Assembly: GCF_958979055.1 (NCBI RefSeq)
Contig: NC_084889.1
Coordinates: 32,119,261-32,183,260 of the forward strand
Direction: 5' to 3'
DNA: 64,000 nucleotides
DNA from: Alnus glutinosa
Lineage: Eukaryota > Streptophyta > Magnoliopsida > Fagales > Betulaceae
The position numbers and the translations under genes were made by a program. Each line of letters starts with the position of its first letter. Position 1 is the stretch's first letter. The notes below the pieces were generated by a model, which was not told where the DNA came from, searched no databases, and saw only the letters and a list, made by a program, of their open reading frames with translations. This document shows positions 9,901 through 20,500 of this stretch, one piece after another.

Positions 9901-12140
9901 TTCGGACATAATAGGTGGTATTTCATATAGGCTGTTATATCAAGAATCATTGATCAAGGCAATCGTAGAAGACTTTTCTCTACAATACTTCCAAATGCAT
10001 AAAAAATGGCTTGACATCAAATAAGCAACCAAAATACTGCAACAATGGAACTGTGATATATAATGCTCACAGCAACAATGTGGGTCATCTTTATGAAAGA
10101 ATATGATATACAAAGCAGTAAGTGTGTTGTTGAAAACTTTAGAACCAAATAAATGGTTACAACATCTTCCATTAGCACTCCACATGATTTGTGCAATAGG
10201 TAGAGGAAACATGAAGGAGAAGTTCATTAACTGTCTAGAACGTTACAATAGAAACTGGTAGTTTGCTTCGTGATTCAATTTAAGGTTCCACAATCACAGC
10301 CTACAGAGGAAGTATTTCAATCACCAGAGAGCTATGTGCCAGAGGTCCTTCTACAATATTACTAACTTAACATTCAGATTGTGGAGATCTTGTTTGAAAG
10401 ATCTCAGGAAAACCACTGTTGTCCTTACCAAACCCTGCATCCATGTTAGAGTAATGACCCACTTTACGAATGAAAAGAAAATGGAAAAGGCAACTGTGTT
10501 TGCATGATATCTTGATTAGCCCTACTCCTGATTTTCCAGGTTTGTCCTTTTAAGTACCAATTTGAGACCAATTCAAACGAAAAGGTAAGAACACTTACAA
10601 GAAAAAGTTATATGTATGAATTCAGAATTATCAAAGATACAAACAATACATTATTTCAAGTGGAGTCAGCCGATGTAGATTTCAGTCCCCTATAATGAAT
10701 ACCATATATACACCAGACAGAAAGCTGCCTCTCATTAATTCAAGTTTGTTTCCATTTTGGGCTTTGCTCTAACCAAAGCTATTGCATTGTTTGCCTCAAT
10801 GATGGCCTTTTTTATCTCATCCGTAATCCGACTGAAGAAAGAAGGTTGTAACATTGTATGTTATGCTAGACAATGAAAGCGATAAACTCTCTAAGGAAAA
10901 GAAAGAAGAGAGGAGAGTGGTCGAGGGCTCATCGAACGAAAGATGAGTTGGTCGAGTCTCAAAATTGGCAAGAAGATCATCATTCTAGAAACATTATTCT
11001 CCAACAGAATTAGTACATCACTAAAATATCACATAACTATACCGATAGATCAGGAACATGCAAGAATCCACAGTTTCAAGTCTGAAACCAGCTTCAATTA
11101 CTTTATATAATAATTTCAGCTTATCACCTGGCTTGTGGTTGTTCCAACAGCTAATAGAATAATAGCCATCCATTGTAGATTAGACAGCTTCCTCCTCAGG
11201 AATAGCCTGAGCATGATATAAACTAATTAATCAGTAAATTAACAAGATCAAACAAAACATTAATCCTAGTCAAAAAGAAACTAAAACAGTTCCTAAAAAC
11301 AAGCAACACAACCAAAATCAGAAAACATCAGAATATATGTGACCTCGAAAAACACAATGTAGGCACACCTGAACAATATGCCTGTGGTTACAATCTTCAG
11401 ATTACCCATAATCTGATACGTCGATGTATCCACATAAGTTAGCGTAGCAAACTGAACATTGTTATGAATTAGATAAATGATCGACGGAATGGGATATAAG
11501 CGCACGGTTTTCCACTCCGTGGTCATCCTTGTAGACGGCGATACCCGGCACTCTCGCCAAAGAAGTATACTAGAAACCATTAGCTGTACTTAAACATGAA
11601 TGAGATTAACAATTCCAATTCCGTATTAGCACAACTTAATCAAACAATTTAGCTTGAAAATCACCTTAAAAACCTCTGCAAGAAAAGGAACAGTTGCATA
11701 GTCATACAAATACCGTCCATTACTTTGAGACAGAGTTGTCAAAATTCCCTGTCACATACAAAAAAAAAAAATCAATCTCTTGCAAATTCTTAATTAGCAT
11801 TTAATCAATCAACACTAAGCGATTAATTGTTGCCAAAAAATGTCAATTCCTTCGCTATAAGCATCAGATTAAATGAAATTAATACAAATTGGTACAATCT
11901 ATCTGAAATTATGAAGTTGTAGACATTGAAATGAAAACACCGAATCTAATAGAATGCGAATTCAAACTTCGGGGCAGCGAATAAAAGAGATCTATACAAT
12001 TGGCAAACCACACACACAAAAATGGATGAAATTGTGACGAATCAAGCGGTGATTGTGTAAAGAGGGTTCTAGGGTTTTCGCTGGCTGACCTGAGAGCTTG
12101 TGAGAACGGTGAGGAGCGCCGCAACGAAGTACCACTGCAT
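6975..12140 (-). CDS. nucleotide-sugar transporter, CMP-sialic acid transporter 1-like (8 exons)
   Basis: Eight exons join in phase to 335 residues: 12140-12090, 11748-11665, 11583-11369, 11206-11128, 9774-9605, 9206-9020, 7309-7232 and 7118-6975. All introns are GT-AG. The protein starts MQWYFVAALLTVLTSSQG. It has the family blocks YDYATVPFLAEVFK (residues 31-44), IHNNVQFATLTYVDTSTYQI (about 82-101), GNLKIVTTGILFR (about 104-116), LSACLSALAGIYTEFLMKK (exon 5), NLGSTGLLVSWLMKYADNIVK (end of exon 6) and STSMAMLLTMVLSVYLFTF (exon 7). About ten membrane helices are expected. SLC35A-type transporters sit in the Golgi membrane and exchange a nucleotide sugar for the nucleotide monophosphate. Plants lack sialic acid, so the natural substrate may be CMP-Kdo or another sugar; this is inference. 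The roughly 340-residue family length matches, and the polar tail ends in RRTDS. Confidence 0.92.
8405..8623 (-). mobile_element. solo LTR of a Cassandra TRIM retrotransposon (intron 6)
   Basis: The 219-bp segment begins and ends, on the minus strand, with TGTGACATCCC and GGGTCGTTACA, the TG...CA form of an LTR. The 5-mer ACAAG flanks it exactly at 8400-8404 and 8624-8628. Its core matches plant 5S rRNA. An LTR that contains a 5S rRNA segment defines the Cassandra family of terminal-repeat retrotransposons in miniature. There is no second LTR or internal region, so it is a solo LTR left by recombination. It lies in intron 6 of the transporter, in the same orientation as the gene. Confidence 0.9.
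8461..8520 (-). other. 5S rRNA-derived segment with pol III control boxes
   Basis: On the minus strand the segment contains CAGTTAAGCGTGCTT, GCGAGAGTAGTA and AGGATGGGTGACCTCTTGG. These correspond to the A box, intermediate element and C box of plant 5S rRNA genes with few changes. It is not a functional 5S gene, because the mature 5S ends are absent and it sits inside an LTR. Confidence 0.85.
10735..10831 (-). other. possible cryptic last exon inside intron 4 of the transporter
   Basis: On the minus strand a good acceptor (TTCTTTCTTCAG, ending at 10832) is followed by an open frame with strongly protein-like content, including RITDEIKKAIIEANNAIALV, and a TAA stop at 10735-10737. The phase fits joining to exon 3 (ending 11369) but not to exon 4. 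I do not recognise the family. It may be a captured exon fragment or an alternative terminal exon that would cut the transporter short. Confidence 0.3.
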
Positions 12141-12314
12141 CGTGTACTTCTACGTCGTCGTTTTGGTGGTTCTTGCAATCTGTGTAGCTCTGTGGCCAGC
12201 TAGCTTAGTGAGTTCAGCGATGATGACTCGGCTCAGAATTTTATTGCTAAAATAGAAAGGGTTTTTTTTTTTTTTTTTTTTGAAAAAAGAGATTTGATTT
12301 TATGATTAATTATT

Positions 12315-12913
12315 GAATTAAATACTCATTGATATCTGAGTTTTAAGTGTTTTTAAATTTAGTATCTGAATTTTTATTTGTATCATAAATAGTGTATGAG
12401 GAGTAAAAACCCATTTAGTATCTCTATTAAATTTTTCATCTTAAAATTAACGGTTTACCAATGGTCTTGAGGTTAACACGTAGCACTATATAAAAAATTA
12501 AAAATAAAAATCTTTAAAAAATTATATAAAAATAATAAAATAATACAATTTCAAAACATAAAATAAAATAAAATAAAATTATGGGTTTTGGCCCTTGGTG
12601 ATGGTTGAACCACCCCCATAGGCAAACCCTCCAAAAAATATTTAGGGGGTTTTGCTGGGTGGCTAAGGGCCAAAACCCATAATCTTTTCTTTTTTTTGTT
12701 TTTTTTTCAATTTTCTTTTTTTAGTTTTTTTAATTGTATTTTTTATATAATTTTTAAAGATTTTTTATTTTTTATTTAGCATACCGTTAATTTTATGACG
12801 GAAAATCTAATAGAGGTAACAAATGAGTTTTTACTCCTAACTCAGGTGCCACCTATGATACAAATGAAATTTAAAAATGCTTAAAACTTAGTTACCAATG
12901 AGGTATTTAATCC
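12315..12913. mobile_element. 599-bp fold-back MITE with 9-bp target duplication (MULE-like)
   Basis: Long inverted arms pair over most of the element. They run from GAATTAAATAC at the left end and GTATTTAATCC at the right end to a central palindrome with GGGTTTTGGCCCTT and AAGGGCCAAAACCC. The 9-mer TTAATTATT is duplicated exactly at 12306-12314 and 12914-12922. It lies about 175 bases upstream of the transporter start codon, and its arms could fold into a long hairpin if transcribed. Confidence 0.85.
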
Positions 12914-13136
12914 TTAATTATTTTCATGTTCGGGCCGTCATGAGTGCTGAGCACTCCCATCAATCTCCCTAAATTGGTTTCCTTCCCTACATTTAGAACA
13001 AAATTTCATAAAAAAAAAAATAAATAAATCCCACATCAGACTCCCTATATATAGATGTGGGGGTTGAGAATGAACAATAATTCCTTAAATATACATGTCT
13101 ACTGTTCATTCCATATGTGTTATTTTAATATAAAAA

Positions 13137-13248
<112 letters not shown>

Positions 13249-13440
13249 GAAATAGAGAATAGAGAAAAAGAATAAAATAAGAGTAAAAAATGAATATTTA
13301 ATTGATATAGAGAAAGATAAGAGAATCTATTGTGAAGTATTTTTTTTTTTTTTTTTATAAGGAAGCAAAAAGTAATTTTGTTCTCTAAATATAGGAAAAA
13401 TGATTGGAAGACTGCTGTGAGTGCTCTAACAGCTTCCTTA

Positions 13441-14336
13441 GGCCATCTCCAGCAGGTAAAGTTAAAGTAGCTACTCAAAAACTACAAATATTTATTTTAG
13501 CTACTCCAACAGTTAAAAACACTCCAACAATACACTTTATTCTACTCTTCATTTCCTTAAAATATTATTTTGTCATATTTTTTAATTGTTTTATTTTCTT
13601 TCTCTCTCTTCCGTCTAATCCATCCCCATCCCCGACAACCGACCAACCCCATCGTTTTTCAGATCTCCCCTATGCCATGAGCCATCGGCAGCGGCCTTCT
13701 CCGACCCAGCCACGGACTGCACTGGCGGAATCGGAGCCGTACAACATCATACCCATGCACAACCTGCTGGCGGACCACCCGTCCCTGCGGTTTCCTGAGG
13801 TCCGCACAGTGACGAGCGCCTTCCGAGTGGTGGGGGACCTGAGAAAGCCGCTATACGGGCAATGGGCGCCCCACATGGACCTCCTGGACTGGCTAGCCCT
13901 CTTCTTTGGCTTCCAAAACGACAATGTGCGGAACCAGCGGAAGCACCTAGTGTTCCACCTGGCCAACGCCTAGATGCACTGCTCGCCTCCCCCTGACAAC
14001 ATCGACATCCTCGATGCCGCTGTTTTCAGCCGCTTCCGCAAGAAGCTCCTACCTCGGCAAGAAGTCTAACATCTGGATCTCCGATCGCCGGGAGATGGGG
14101 ATGACGGAGAGAGATCAATGGAGAGGGACAGAGGGACGAAGAGAGAGAGGGGGGAGAGAGAAAATATTAATAAAAAATTTTGACTTGGGTGAACAGTTAA
14201 TAGGCTACTCTGCCTATTCACTGTTCAATGTTAGATGAAAAAGTTTACTTTGGCCATTCTGCTGGAGAGGAGAAAAGAGCAAAAATAGTTAAATTTATCT
14301 ATTTCAGCTAAAGTATCCACTCTGCTGGAGATGGCC
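13441..14336. mobile_element. Pack-type PIF/Harbinger-like element carrying a callose synthase fragment
   Basis: The 896-bp element begins GGCCATCTCCAGCAG and ends with the exact reverse complement, and the trinucleotide TTA is repeated on both sides (13438-13440, 14337-14339). A 3-bp TWA target site is typical of PIF/Harbinger and Tourist elements. Near both ends are weaker inverted blocks around GCTACTC and TTTAGCTG. The GC-rich middle (13677-14091) is a transduplicated piece of a callose synthase gene and stands out sharply from the AT-rich ends. There is no transposase. Confidence 0.85.
13677..14091 (+). pseudogene. captured N-terminal fragment of a callose synthase (GSL/CalS) gene
   Basis: From ATG 13677 the frame reads SEPYNIIPMHNLLADHPSLR, then FPEVRTVTSAFRVVGDLRKP, GQWAPHMDLLDWLALFFGFQ and NDNVRNQRKHLVFHLANA. 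This is the conserved start of plant glucan synthase-like proteins, most like the intron-poor CalS11/CalS12 (GSL1/GSL5) group. A TAG at 13971-13973 interrupts the frame. Homology goes on (PPPDNIDILDAAVFSRFRKK), then loses about eight codons with a frame change, and resumes as SYLGKKSNIWISDRR before ending at the element's own sequence. The full protein has about 1,700-1,900 residues, so this is roughly 8% of it, without catalytic or membrane parts. No function as an enzyme is possible. A regulatory or siRNA role is only conjecture. Confidence 0.88.
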
Positions 14337-14339
14337 TTA

Positions 14340-15175
14340 TATCTCATTCTATTCCTTACATATAGAGAAAATGTCAAAAAAATCACAAAAATTACTCACA
14401 GTAGATACCCTATCGATTCCCTAAGCGGCTAAGCATTGGAAATGCTACAGTTTTACCCAATGTATATGGAAACAAAAGAGGTTCTTAATCCATTATTTTA
14501 ATACAAAACATTTTTATTTTCTCTCTCATCTCTCATCTTTTTGCCTTTTATTGGAGATCGTGTTAAAATTTTGTGAAAAATGTGAAGGTACATATAAACT
14601 TATATTTGTAAAGAAATAATTTATATATATATAATAAGAGAATAAGTAAGAAGGATGGATAACATTAAGACAAATGACATTCTATTATTAAGACAAGTGT
14701 CAATCATGTGTTTAGTTATCTATTCAACCACTTCCCATTTCCAAAAAAAAAAAAAAATTCAAAATGCATATTAGTGAAATGTTCAAATGAGGTTTTTGCA
14801 AACAACAAAATACCGGTACAAACTTAACAAAATAACCGTATAAACTTTCTTTTGTATTTCACATATATTGACAAGAAGAAATTTCCACTTTGCCAATTTT
14901 GGTTTTCCATGAAGAGGTGAGGGTGATGGAAAGGGAGAGGGAATGGGTTTTGAAGAGGGGGTGGGATGGACACGTGGTGGAATGGGTGATTGAGTGTTAG
15001 TAAAGGGGTAATTTTGAAAAGTTGGGCTTTTGTTGCACGTGACCTCATTTTCGTCTCTTTAGGCAGATTAAGTGGACAGAAAGTCCACATTGCCATAAGT
15101 AGCTAACATTAAGAGGGTCATCTATCAAAAATTGAATATTGTGCATCAAATTGCCAAAAAAATAGATGCATCAAG
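14340..15175. other. AT-rich spacer, no gene seen
   Basis: Low-complexity A/T DNA with a purine-rich block (about 14910-15050). That block resembles the flanks of common plant dispersed repeats. No coding series or clear repeat ends are seen. Confidence 0.4.
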
Positions 15176-15179
15176 AAAG

Positions 15180-15430
15180 GAAAGTGTAATTTTTCCCCTC
15201 TCTTTTTTTAATCTTTATGAATTTTTACCATTTTTGCAATTCTCTCCTAAAGTTCAAAAACTATCAATTTAATATATTGAATTTTTTAAAATTTGCAATC
15301 TCATCCGTTCATTATTAAAAATAATAAACTTTTTAATAATATCACCCCTCAACCATCATCTCATAACCATTATTTTTGTCTAATAAAGCAATATCTATTA
15401 GTGCACATCAATATTTTTTTGCTATATTTT
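15180..15430 (+). repeat. dispersed repeat, inverted copy at 20250-20500
   Basis: The order AAGTTCAAAAACTATCAATTT, ATTTGCAATCTCA, CTCAACCATCATCTCA, AACCATTATTTT and a GCACATCAATATT-like end occurs here on the plus strand. It recurs on the minus strand between about 20500 and 20250 at roughly 80-85% identity. Confidence 0.7.
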
Positions 15431-15705
15431 TGCGATGCGAAAGAGGTCTTTTCTGGCCTTCTGCTCTTGAGCACGAAGGCGACGCACTGGGCAAGTATGG
15501 AAGCATTGTGACGGACACCCGATCTCTACTTTCCGGTTTTCACTCCTGGTCAGTCAAACATGTGAGTTGAGAAGGCAATGAAGCTGCCACAAGTTAGCAC
15601 GACTGACCGTTACTCAACATCAGCATGAAGTATGGATTGATTCTCATCCTAGTTGTATTGCAGAATGTGTAATTGCAGCCCAATATCTTGTTTCCAATTG
15701 ATTAT
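15420..15705 (+). pseudogene. dead RNase H domain of LINE type
   Basis: Fragments GKYGSIVTDTRSLLSGFHSW and SVKHVS, followed after a TGA by EGNEAA and in another frame by HEVWIDSHPSCIAECVIAA, make up the C-terminal half of the RNase H domain. This is the type found at the end of plant LINE reverse transcriptases and in related domesticated proteins. The hallmark HVSREGNEAAH motif is broken by an Arg-to-stop change and a short deletion. It sits directly left of the segment duplicated at 24.25 kb. Confidence 0.65.
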
Positions 15706-16185
15706 AAATGTCAATTTTGAAGTTCATGCACAGAAATTGCAAGCTCTGTAAGCTCTTATATTCACACTCTTTGCCTAAATTTTTGCCTTCTCATAACACA
15801 ATTTTGATATTTATGATCCCCTCAGCCGAGCCCTTTTCTAAACCTAGCTCACTTGTTTTTACTTTTTAGTCAATCCAAGTTCTCCTTAGCCGAGCCCGCT
15901 TCTGAACCAAGCCTACATATCTGTACTTTTTCCTTGAACTCCTCCTAACGAGCCCTCACCCATTACCCCTCTCGCCTGTCCTTTCGGCCCGATTCCAGTC
16001 TCCTTGATTGACCCAGCTCTGAAAGGTATGGAAGTTTTGTGGGAAAGGAAGCTCGGTTCCTTTTCACTTATAAGAGAAATGCTACGTAATCCACCAAAGC
16101 CACTTATTCCAACTGATTTTCGTGCCTCTATTATACATTCTTTAGAATATGCTTGAGATACTACAACTCCATTACAGATTAACAA
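15700..16185 (+). repeat. segmental duplication A, copy 1 (copy 2 at 24250-24705)
   Basis: The two stretches run in parallel from TTTTGAAGTTCATGCA through GCTCTTATATTCACACTC, CCCCTCAGCCGAGCCC, CTCCTTGATTGACCCA and GGTATGGAAGTTTTGTGGGA to CTCCATTACA. Identity is about 88-90%. Neither copy keeps a long open frame. The two copies are 8.5 kb apart in the same orientation. Confidence 0.85.
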
Positions 16186-16256
16186 AAAAATTAGGAAAAA
16201 AAAAAAACACAAAAAAAAAAAAAAAAAACCGAAAGGGTCGTTCAGCTGGTCCCTCT

Positions 16257-16284
<28 letters not shown>

Positions 16285-16289
<5 letters not shown>

Positions 16290-16680
16290 CAGATAATATA
16301 TTTATATTTCCATATTATTATTTTTAATTGCTTTGAGTTTGATTTTGATTTTGATTTTGTGCTCGTGAACAGGATTTAACGGGAATATGGAAAGAAGTCC
16401 GAGGACCTAGAGGGCGGGAGAAAGATAATCTCCATTTAATTTCAAAACAAGGACCCGGCTAATAAAATTGAGACGATCCTCTTCCGACCTTAAGGACTTG
16501 GCTCATTTATTATTATAGTACAATGCAAAATTGTAAATATGAATACATATAGAAGGCAAAAGTGTAAATCGCATTATAAAAAACTTTTCATTTAATTAAA
16601 TAGTTTCCTAGGAAAGGTAGGAATAGGATTCAATTCCTTTTTACGCTGGCATATGTTAAGGAATTCCCGATTGAGGGCCG
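16285..16680 (+). repeat. segmental duplication A continued, ending in an F-box promoter fragment
   Basis: This part matches 25540-25835 (TTTGAGTTTGATTTTGATTT, TACATATAGAAG, GTGTAAAT-GCATTATAAAA). From about 16590 to 16680 it also matches the sequence just upstream of the two intact F-box genes (28700-28775 and 47790-47870): TTAATTAAATAGTTTCC, AGGAAAGGTAGGA, CATATGTTAAGGAATTCCCG. No F-box coding sequence follows, so this is a promoter remnant of the same family. Confidence 0.8.
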
Positions 16681-16998
16681 GGTTCTTTGTACCCAGTCGT
16701 GGGGAAGAGAGTCATATATGTTTGTTGTGTGACTCATAGGCTCACAAGCTCGAAGGCTCAGCTCTTTTCCAATAACTAAGATCAAATTACCAAAGAAACC
16801 CTCAATTTAGCCTATAAAGACAATTATACCATCAAAGTGCAAGCCGATTTTCAGGGTTCTCTTTGTACCCGGTCGTGGCGAAGAGAGTCATGTATGGTTA
16901 TTGTGTGACTCATGCTCATAGTTCTTTTCCAGTAATTAAGATCAAATTACCAAAGAAACCCTCAATTTACCCTATAAAGACAATTATACCCTCGAAGT
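16678..16998 (+). repeat. tandem duplication of about 175 bp
   Basis: Unit one (about 16678-16850) and unit two (about 16852-16998) share TTTGTACCC-GTCGTGG, GAAGAGAGTCAT, ATCAAATTACCAAAGAAACC and CTATAAAGACAATTATACC, with a small deletion in unit two. Identity is near 90%. Confidence 0.8.
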
Positions 16999-17158
16999 AA
17001 GCATAATTAAATTTATGATAAATCACTATTGGATTTTGATCCAATGGTAATTTTAAGAGCCACATCAATTTTGAATGACACAAAAAGACATGGGGGTGAT
17101 ATGCTAATGATATTTATATACACACGCACTCACATTAGATATGAGACCCATACATGTG

Positions 17159-18752
17159 CAGTGGCGGAGCCAGGAATCTATCTTAGTAGGGGCGGAATTA
17201 AAATAATAATTTTTTTATATATATATATACTAGATTTTTATTATAATACATAAAAGTATGGTAATAACAATTCAAAATATAAATTATAACATAATATATG
17301 TATCACAAAAAATATGTAATTTAAGAGTTTTTGGAAACCTGAAAATTTATTTATCTATTAGTATTAAGACTTTTCACACTAAACAACTAATGTCCTAATG
17401 ACACATACTCTAATGATATTCTAATAAAATTATTAGCATATTCTGATAGCTATTAATCTAATAAATTAACAAACAATAGCAAATAACATACCTGAGAGTG
17501 GCAAAAATTCTACTGAAACTTGTCACTTGGCCAGTTGAACCAATCCCAAAGTATAAAGAAAACCTTATAAAAATAAAAATAAAAAATGACAATGTTGTTC
17601 TCATCAGAATAATAAATAAAAAACTATAATAAAAAAAGATGAGTCAATAAAATTATATATGCTTCAAATTGCAATTTGCAATGACCGTAAGTAATAAAGA
17701 AAAGCAATACAAAGAAAATTAACTTAATAAAAAAAAGAAAAAGAAAAAAAATGTGGTTGTGGGCCTGACAAGTCACATGACTCACATTGCAACAATTCAA
17801 AAAAAAAAAAAACCTGAAAAGAAGTCAATAAAACAAAAAGGCAAAAAAAAATAAATCTGAAAAGTCAATAAATTAACAAAACAAAACAAAAAATAAATAA
17901 AAAATAAAAATTGAAAAGTTAGAGAAGTCAACAAAATAAAAAGAAAAAAAAAATATGAAAAGTTAGATTAAGTCGACAAAAAGAAGAAAAAAAAAAAAAA
18001 AATCAATCCTGGAAAGGCAACGTTGAAAAGTCAAAATAAGTTGGAAAAACAAAAGAAAAAAAGGAAAGAAAGAAAATCAACAAAACAGAAAGAAAGAAAG
18101 AAAGAAAAAAAAAATATATATCTGGTAACGTTGAAAAGTCGTGAACCTCTCAACCACATATTTCGCCCAATCGCCCCTTATCTAGTTATCTTGAAAGAAA
18201 AAAGCAAATGAAAGAAAATCTGCAGTCTATATATTATTCGTCTCATCCACTATGCGTCTATGCCCATTGCCCAGTACTAGAAAAGAAAAGAAAAAAAGGT
18301 AGATGGCTTGCTTAGTGCTTACCATGCGAGATATTGCCGACTGCAGTTTGCCGAGGAGCGAGGAGGTGGTTCAGATGCCGGAGGTCAGAGAAGAAGATTT
18401 GTATTATTGGCTTAATGGCTTCTTATGGTTGGCTTTTGCAGATTGGTATTTTTTTTTCCACAAAATTGTTCGTTCGACCGTTCCTCTTCCTGAGCAAGTG
18501 AGAATTTAATGATTGTTGTTGGTTTTTTTTTTTTTTTTTTGATAAAATTTTCTTTGACGGTTGGTTTTTCCATGTAAATGTAATTTTTTTTTTTTTTCGT
18601 TTGTTATCAGCAGGAGGGGCGGGCTAGCATCAACAATTTTTTTTTTCTTCTTTTTAATGTAATTTTTTTAAAAAATATCTGTAAAAAAAAATTTTCTCAG
18701 CCATTTAGGGGGGGCGAGCGCCCCTGCCCGCCCCCCTTTGTCTCCGCCACTG
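17159..18752. mobile_element. 1.6-kb non-autonomous hAT-like element
   Basis: The element starts CAGTGGCGGAGCC and ends CTCCGCCACTG. An exact 8-bp duplication, TACATGTG, lies at 17151-17158 and 18753-18760; terminal CAGTGGCGGA plus 8 bp is the hAT signature. The interior is A-rich, with degenerate GAAAAGTCAATAA-like repeats (17780-18140) and G-rich/C-rich blocks near the right end. It holds one ORF of 68 codons at 18303-18509 (contains DLYYWLNGFLWLAFADWYFF) that I cannot assign. No transposase (no BED finger or hATC dimerisation block) is seen. Confidence 0.87.
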
Positions 18753-18839
18753 TACATGTGTGACCCATCTTACATGCATGAGTCTTACTTAATGTGAGTA
18801 TGTGTATAATATATGTACAAATAATGCATCTCATAGACG

Positions 18840-19150
18840 AAACCATCTTCACATTCCCCCATTTTCATTTTCACCCAAAATCTTCCCTCCATATCCATCA
18901 TCCCTCTCCCTCCACCCAACGCTGGCCAACTTTACCCATCACCGACCACGTCAGACCCAACCTCCGAGCACCAGTGACCACGCCGACACAACCTCCGGCC
19001 ACCTTAGATTTGGTTTTCACCCAAAAATTCATCCCTCCATCTCCCCCCTCCCAACGCAGCCCAACGTCGACCACTGCCGACCCAACCTCCGAACACCAAT
19101 GACCATGCCAACTCAACCTCCGGTGACCTCATATTTGGTACTAGATTTCC
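18840..19150 (+). repeat. C-rich tandem repeat, two units of about 135-140 bp
   Basis: Both units carry TTTTCACCCAAAA-TTC/CTTCCCTCC, CCCAACG, a GACC-ACGTC/CTGCC-GACCCAACCTCCGA-CACCA block, TGACCA-GCC and CAACCTCCGG-GACC/CACC-T-ATTTGG. Open frames across them on both strands are products of the skewed composition. Confidence 0.65.
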
Positions 19151-19154
19151 CCTT

Positions 19155-20245
19155 AATTACAAATTTGGGTCAGATTTTCGTTTTTAAAGATAGATTTATA
19201 TTTCCAAACCTAGATGGCCCCACCCCTATCCCTTTTTTCATTTTTTTTTAAATTATTATTTTTTAATTTTATAAATGTATATTTTTAATTTATTTATTTT
19301 TTTAATAAGAATGACACATATTATCATTTAGTTAGTGCCAATGTCAGTCGTCAAGTGTTTTAACAGAATGCGACTGCAATTGACCGAATTTGGCTACAAG
19401 ACTAAATTGTTATTTTTGCCTGCCTTAAAGACATTTGAATTATTTTTTATTCCAAATGAACCGATTTGTAATTTAAGTCAACTACATGAACTGATTTTGC
19501 AGTTATCTTTTTTTTTCTTTGTTTTAAAAAATAGTCTATTTAGTTTTTTTAATTCTTTTTTTTAAAAAAAAAGAATAAAGGGATTATAAGAATATAATAA
19601 AAAAGTTGCATTTTTGACACATCTTAATAGTTTAATGTATCACTTTAATACACTTATCTCTTTTGGGGCTATTTCATAAATGGATGTTAATCAAAGACTT
19701 TATATATTTCCCTTTTAGTAAACTCAAATTCTCCGTGAAGAAACATCTCGTTGCCATTTTCTTGATTTTCTACAATTGTGAGCTTATATTTAGATCTTTT
19801 TGTTGGTTGGGAATGTTCCAAATCCCCCACCATCCAGCGTAAAGTTAATTTGTAACAAATCAGTATTGAACACCATGAGATTGTGGTTTTTTTTTTTTAA
19901 ATGTCACTGATATTATGTGGTTTATTTAATGCTTCCTCATTTCATTTGTTTAGACATCTTATTAATTACCACTCTTCTGTCTGTTCACTTTATGTGTAAT
20001 ATAAGAATTTAAATCGAGTGTCTATTAAATTGAGTGTTTATCTAGGTCAATTTTCAACCTTTGAAACTATAGAGTGTTCTCGACATATTACCAAAAAAAT
20101 TGGTGTTCAGACAATATTTTGCTGGAGAAGCATTTGGAAGCTGCCGAGTAGAATTGTCTCATCACAAATGACAAATTTGTGTGTTGTTAAAGCTCACGTG
20201 ACAAAAGTCTATTATTATTTTGCGATCTTTCTCTAGTTTTTAATT
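19155..20245. other. no gene seen
   Basis: AT-rich DNA with long T tracts. Nothing beyond short random frames is visible. Confidence 0.4.
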
Positions 20246-20249
20246 ATCT

Positions 20250-20500
20250 TTTTGAAATTTTATGTGACAAAAATGCTAATGTAGTACTAACGGATGTTGT
20301 TTTATTGGACTAAAATAATGGTTGTGAGATGATGGTTGAGGGATGAGATTAAAAAGTCTATTTTTAATAACGAACGGTGAGATTGCAAATTTTTTACAAT
20401 TTGATATACTAAATTGATAGTTTTTGAACTTAAGGGAATGATTGCAAAAACGTTGAAAATTTAGGAAGATTAAGTGAAGTTTTTCTAATATTTTAACATG
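20250..20500 (-). repeat. dispersed repeat, inverted copy of 15180-15430
   Basis: On the minus strand it contains AAGTTCAAAAACTATCAATTT, CAATCTCACCGTTCGTTATT and CTCAACCATCATCTCACAAC in the same order as the plus-strand copy. Confidence 0.7.

Noticed and set aside
11909..12178. Arg/Ser-rich 89-codon minus-strand frame at the transporter start
   Set aside because: It overlaps exon 1 of the transporter in a different frame; the in-phase exon chain is decisive.
18794..19251. Pro/Thr/His-rich overlapping frames
   Set aside because: They arise from a C-rich tandem repeat and occur in several frames at once.
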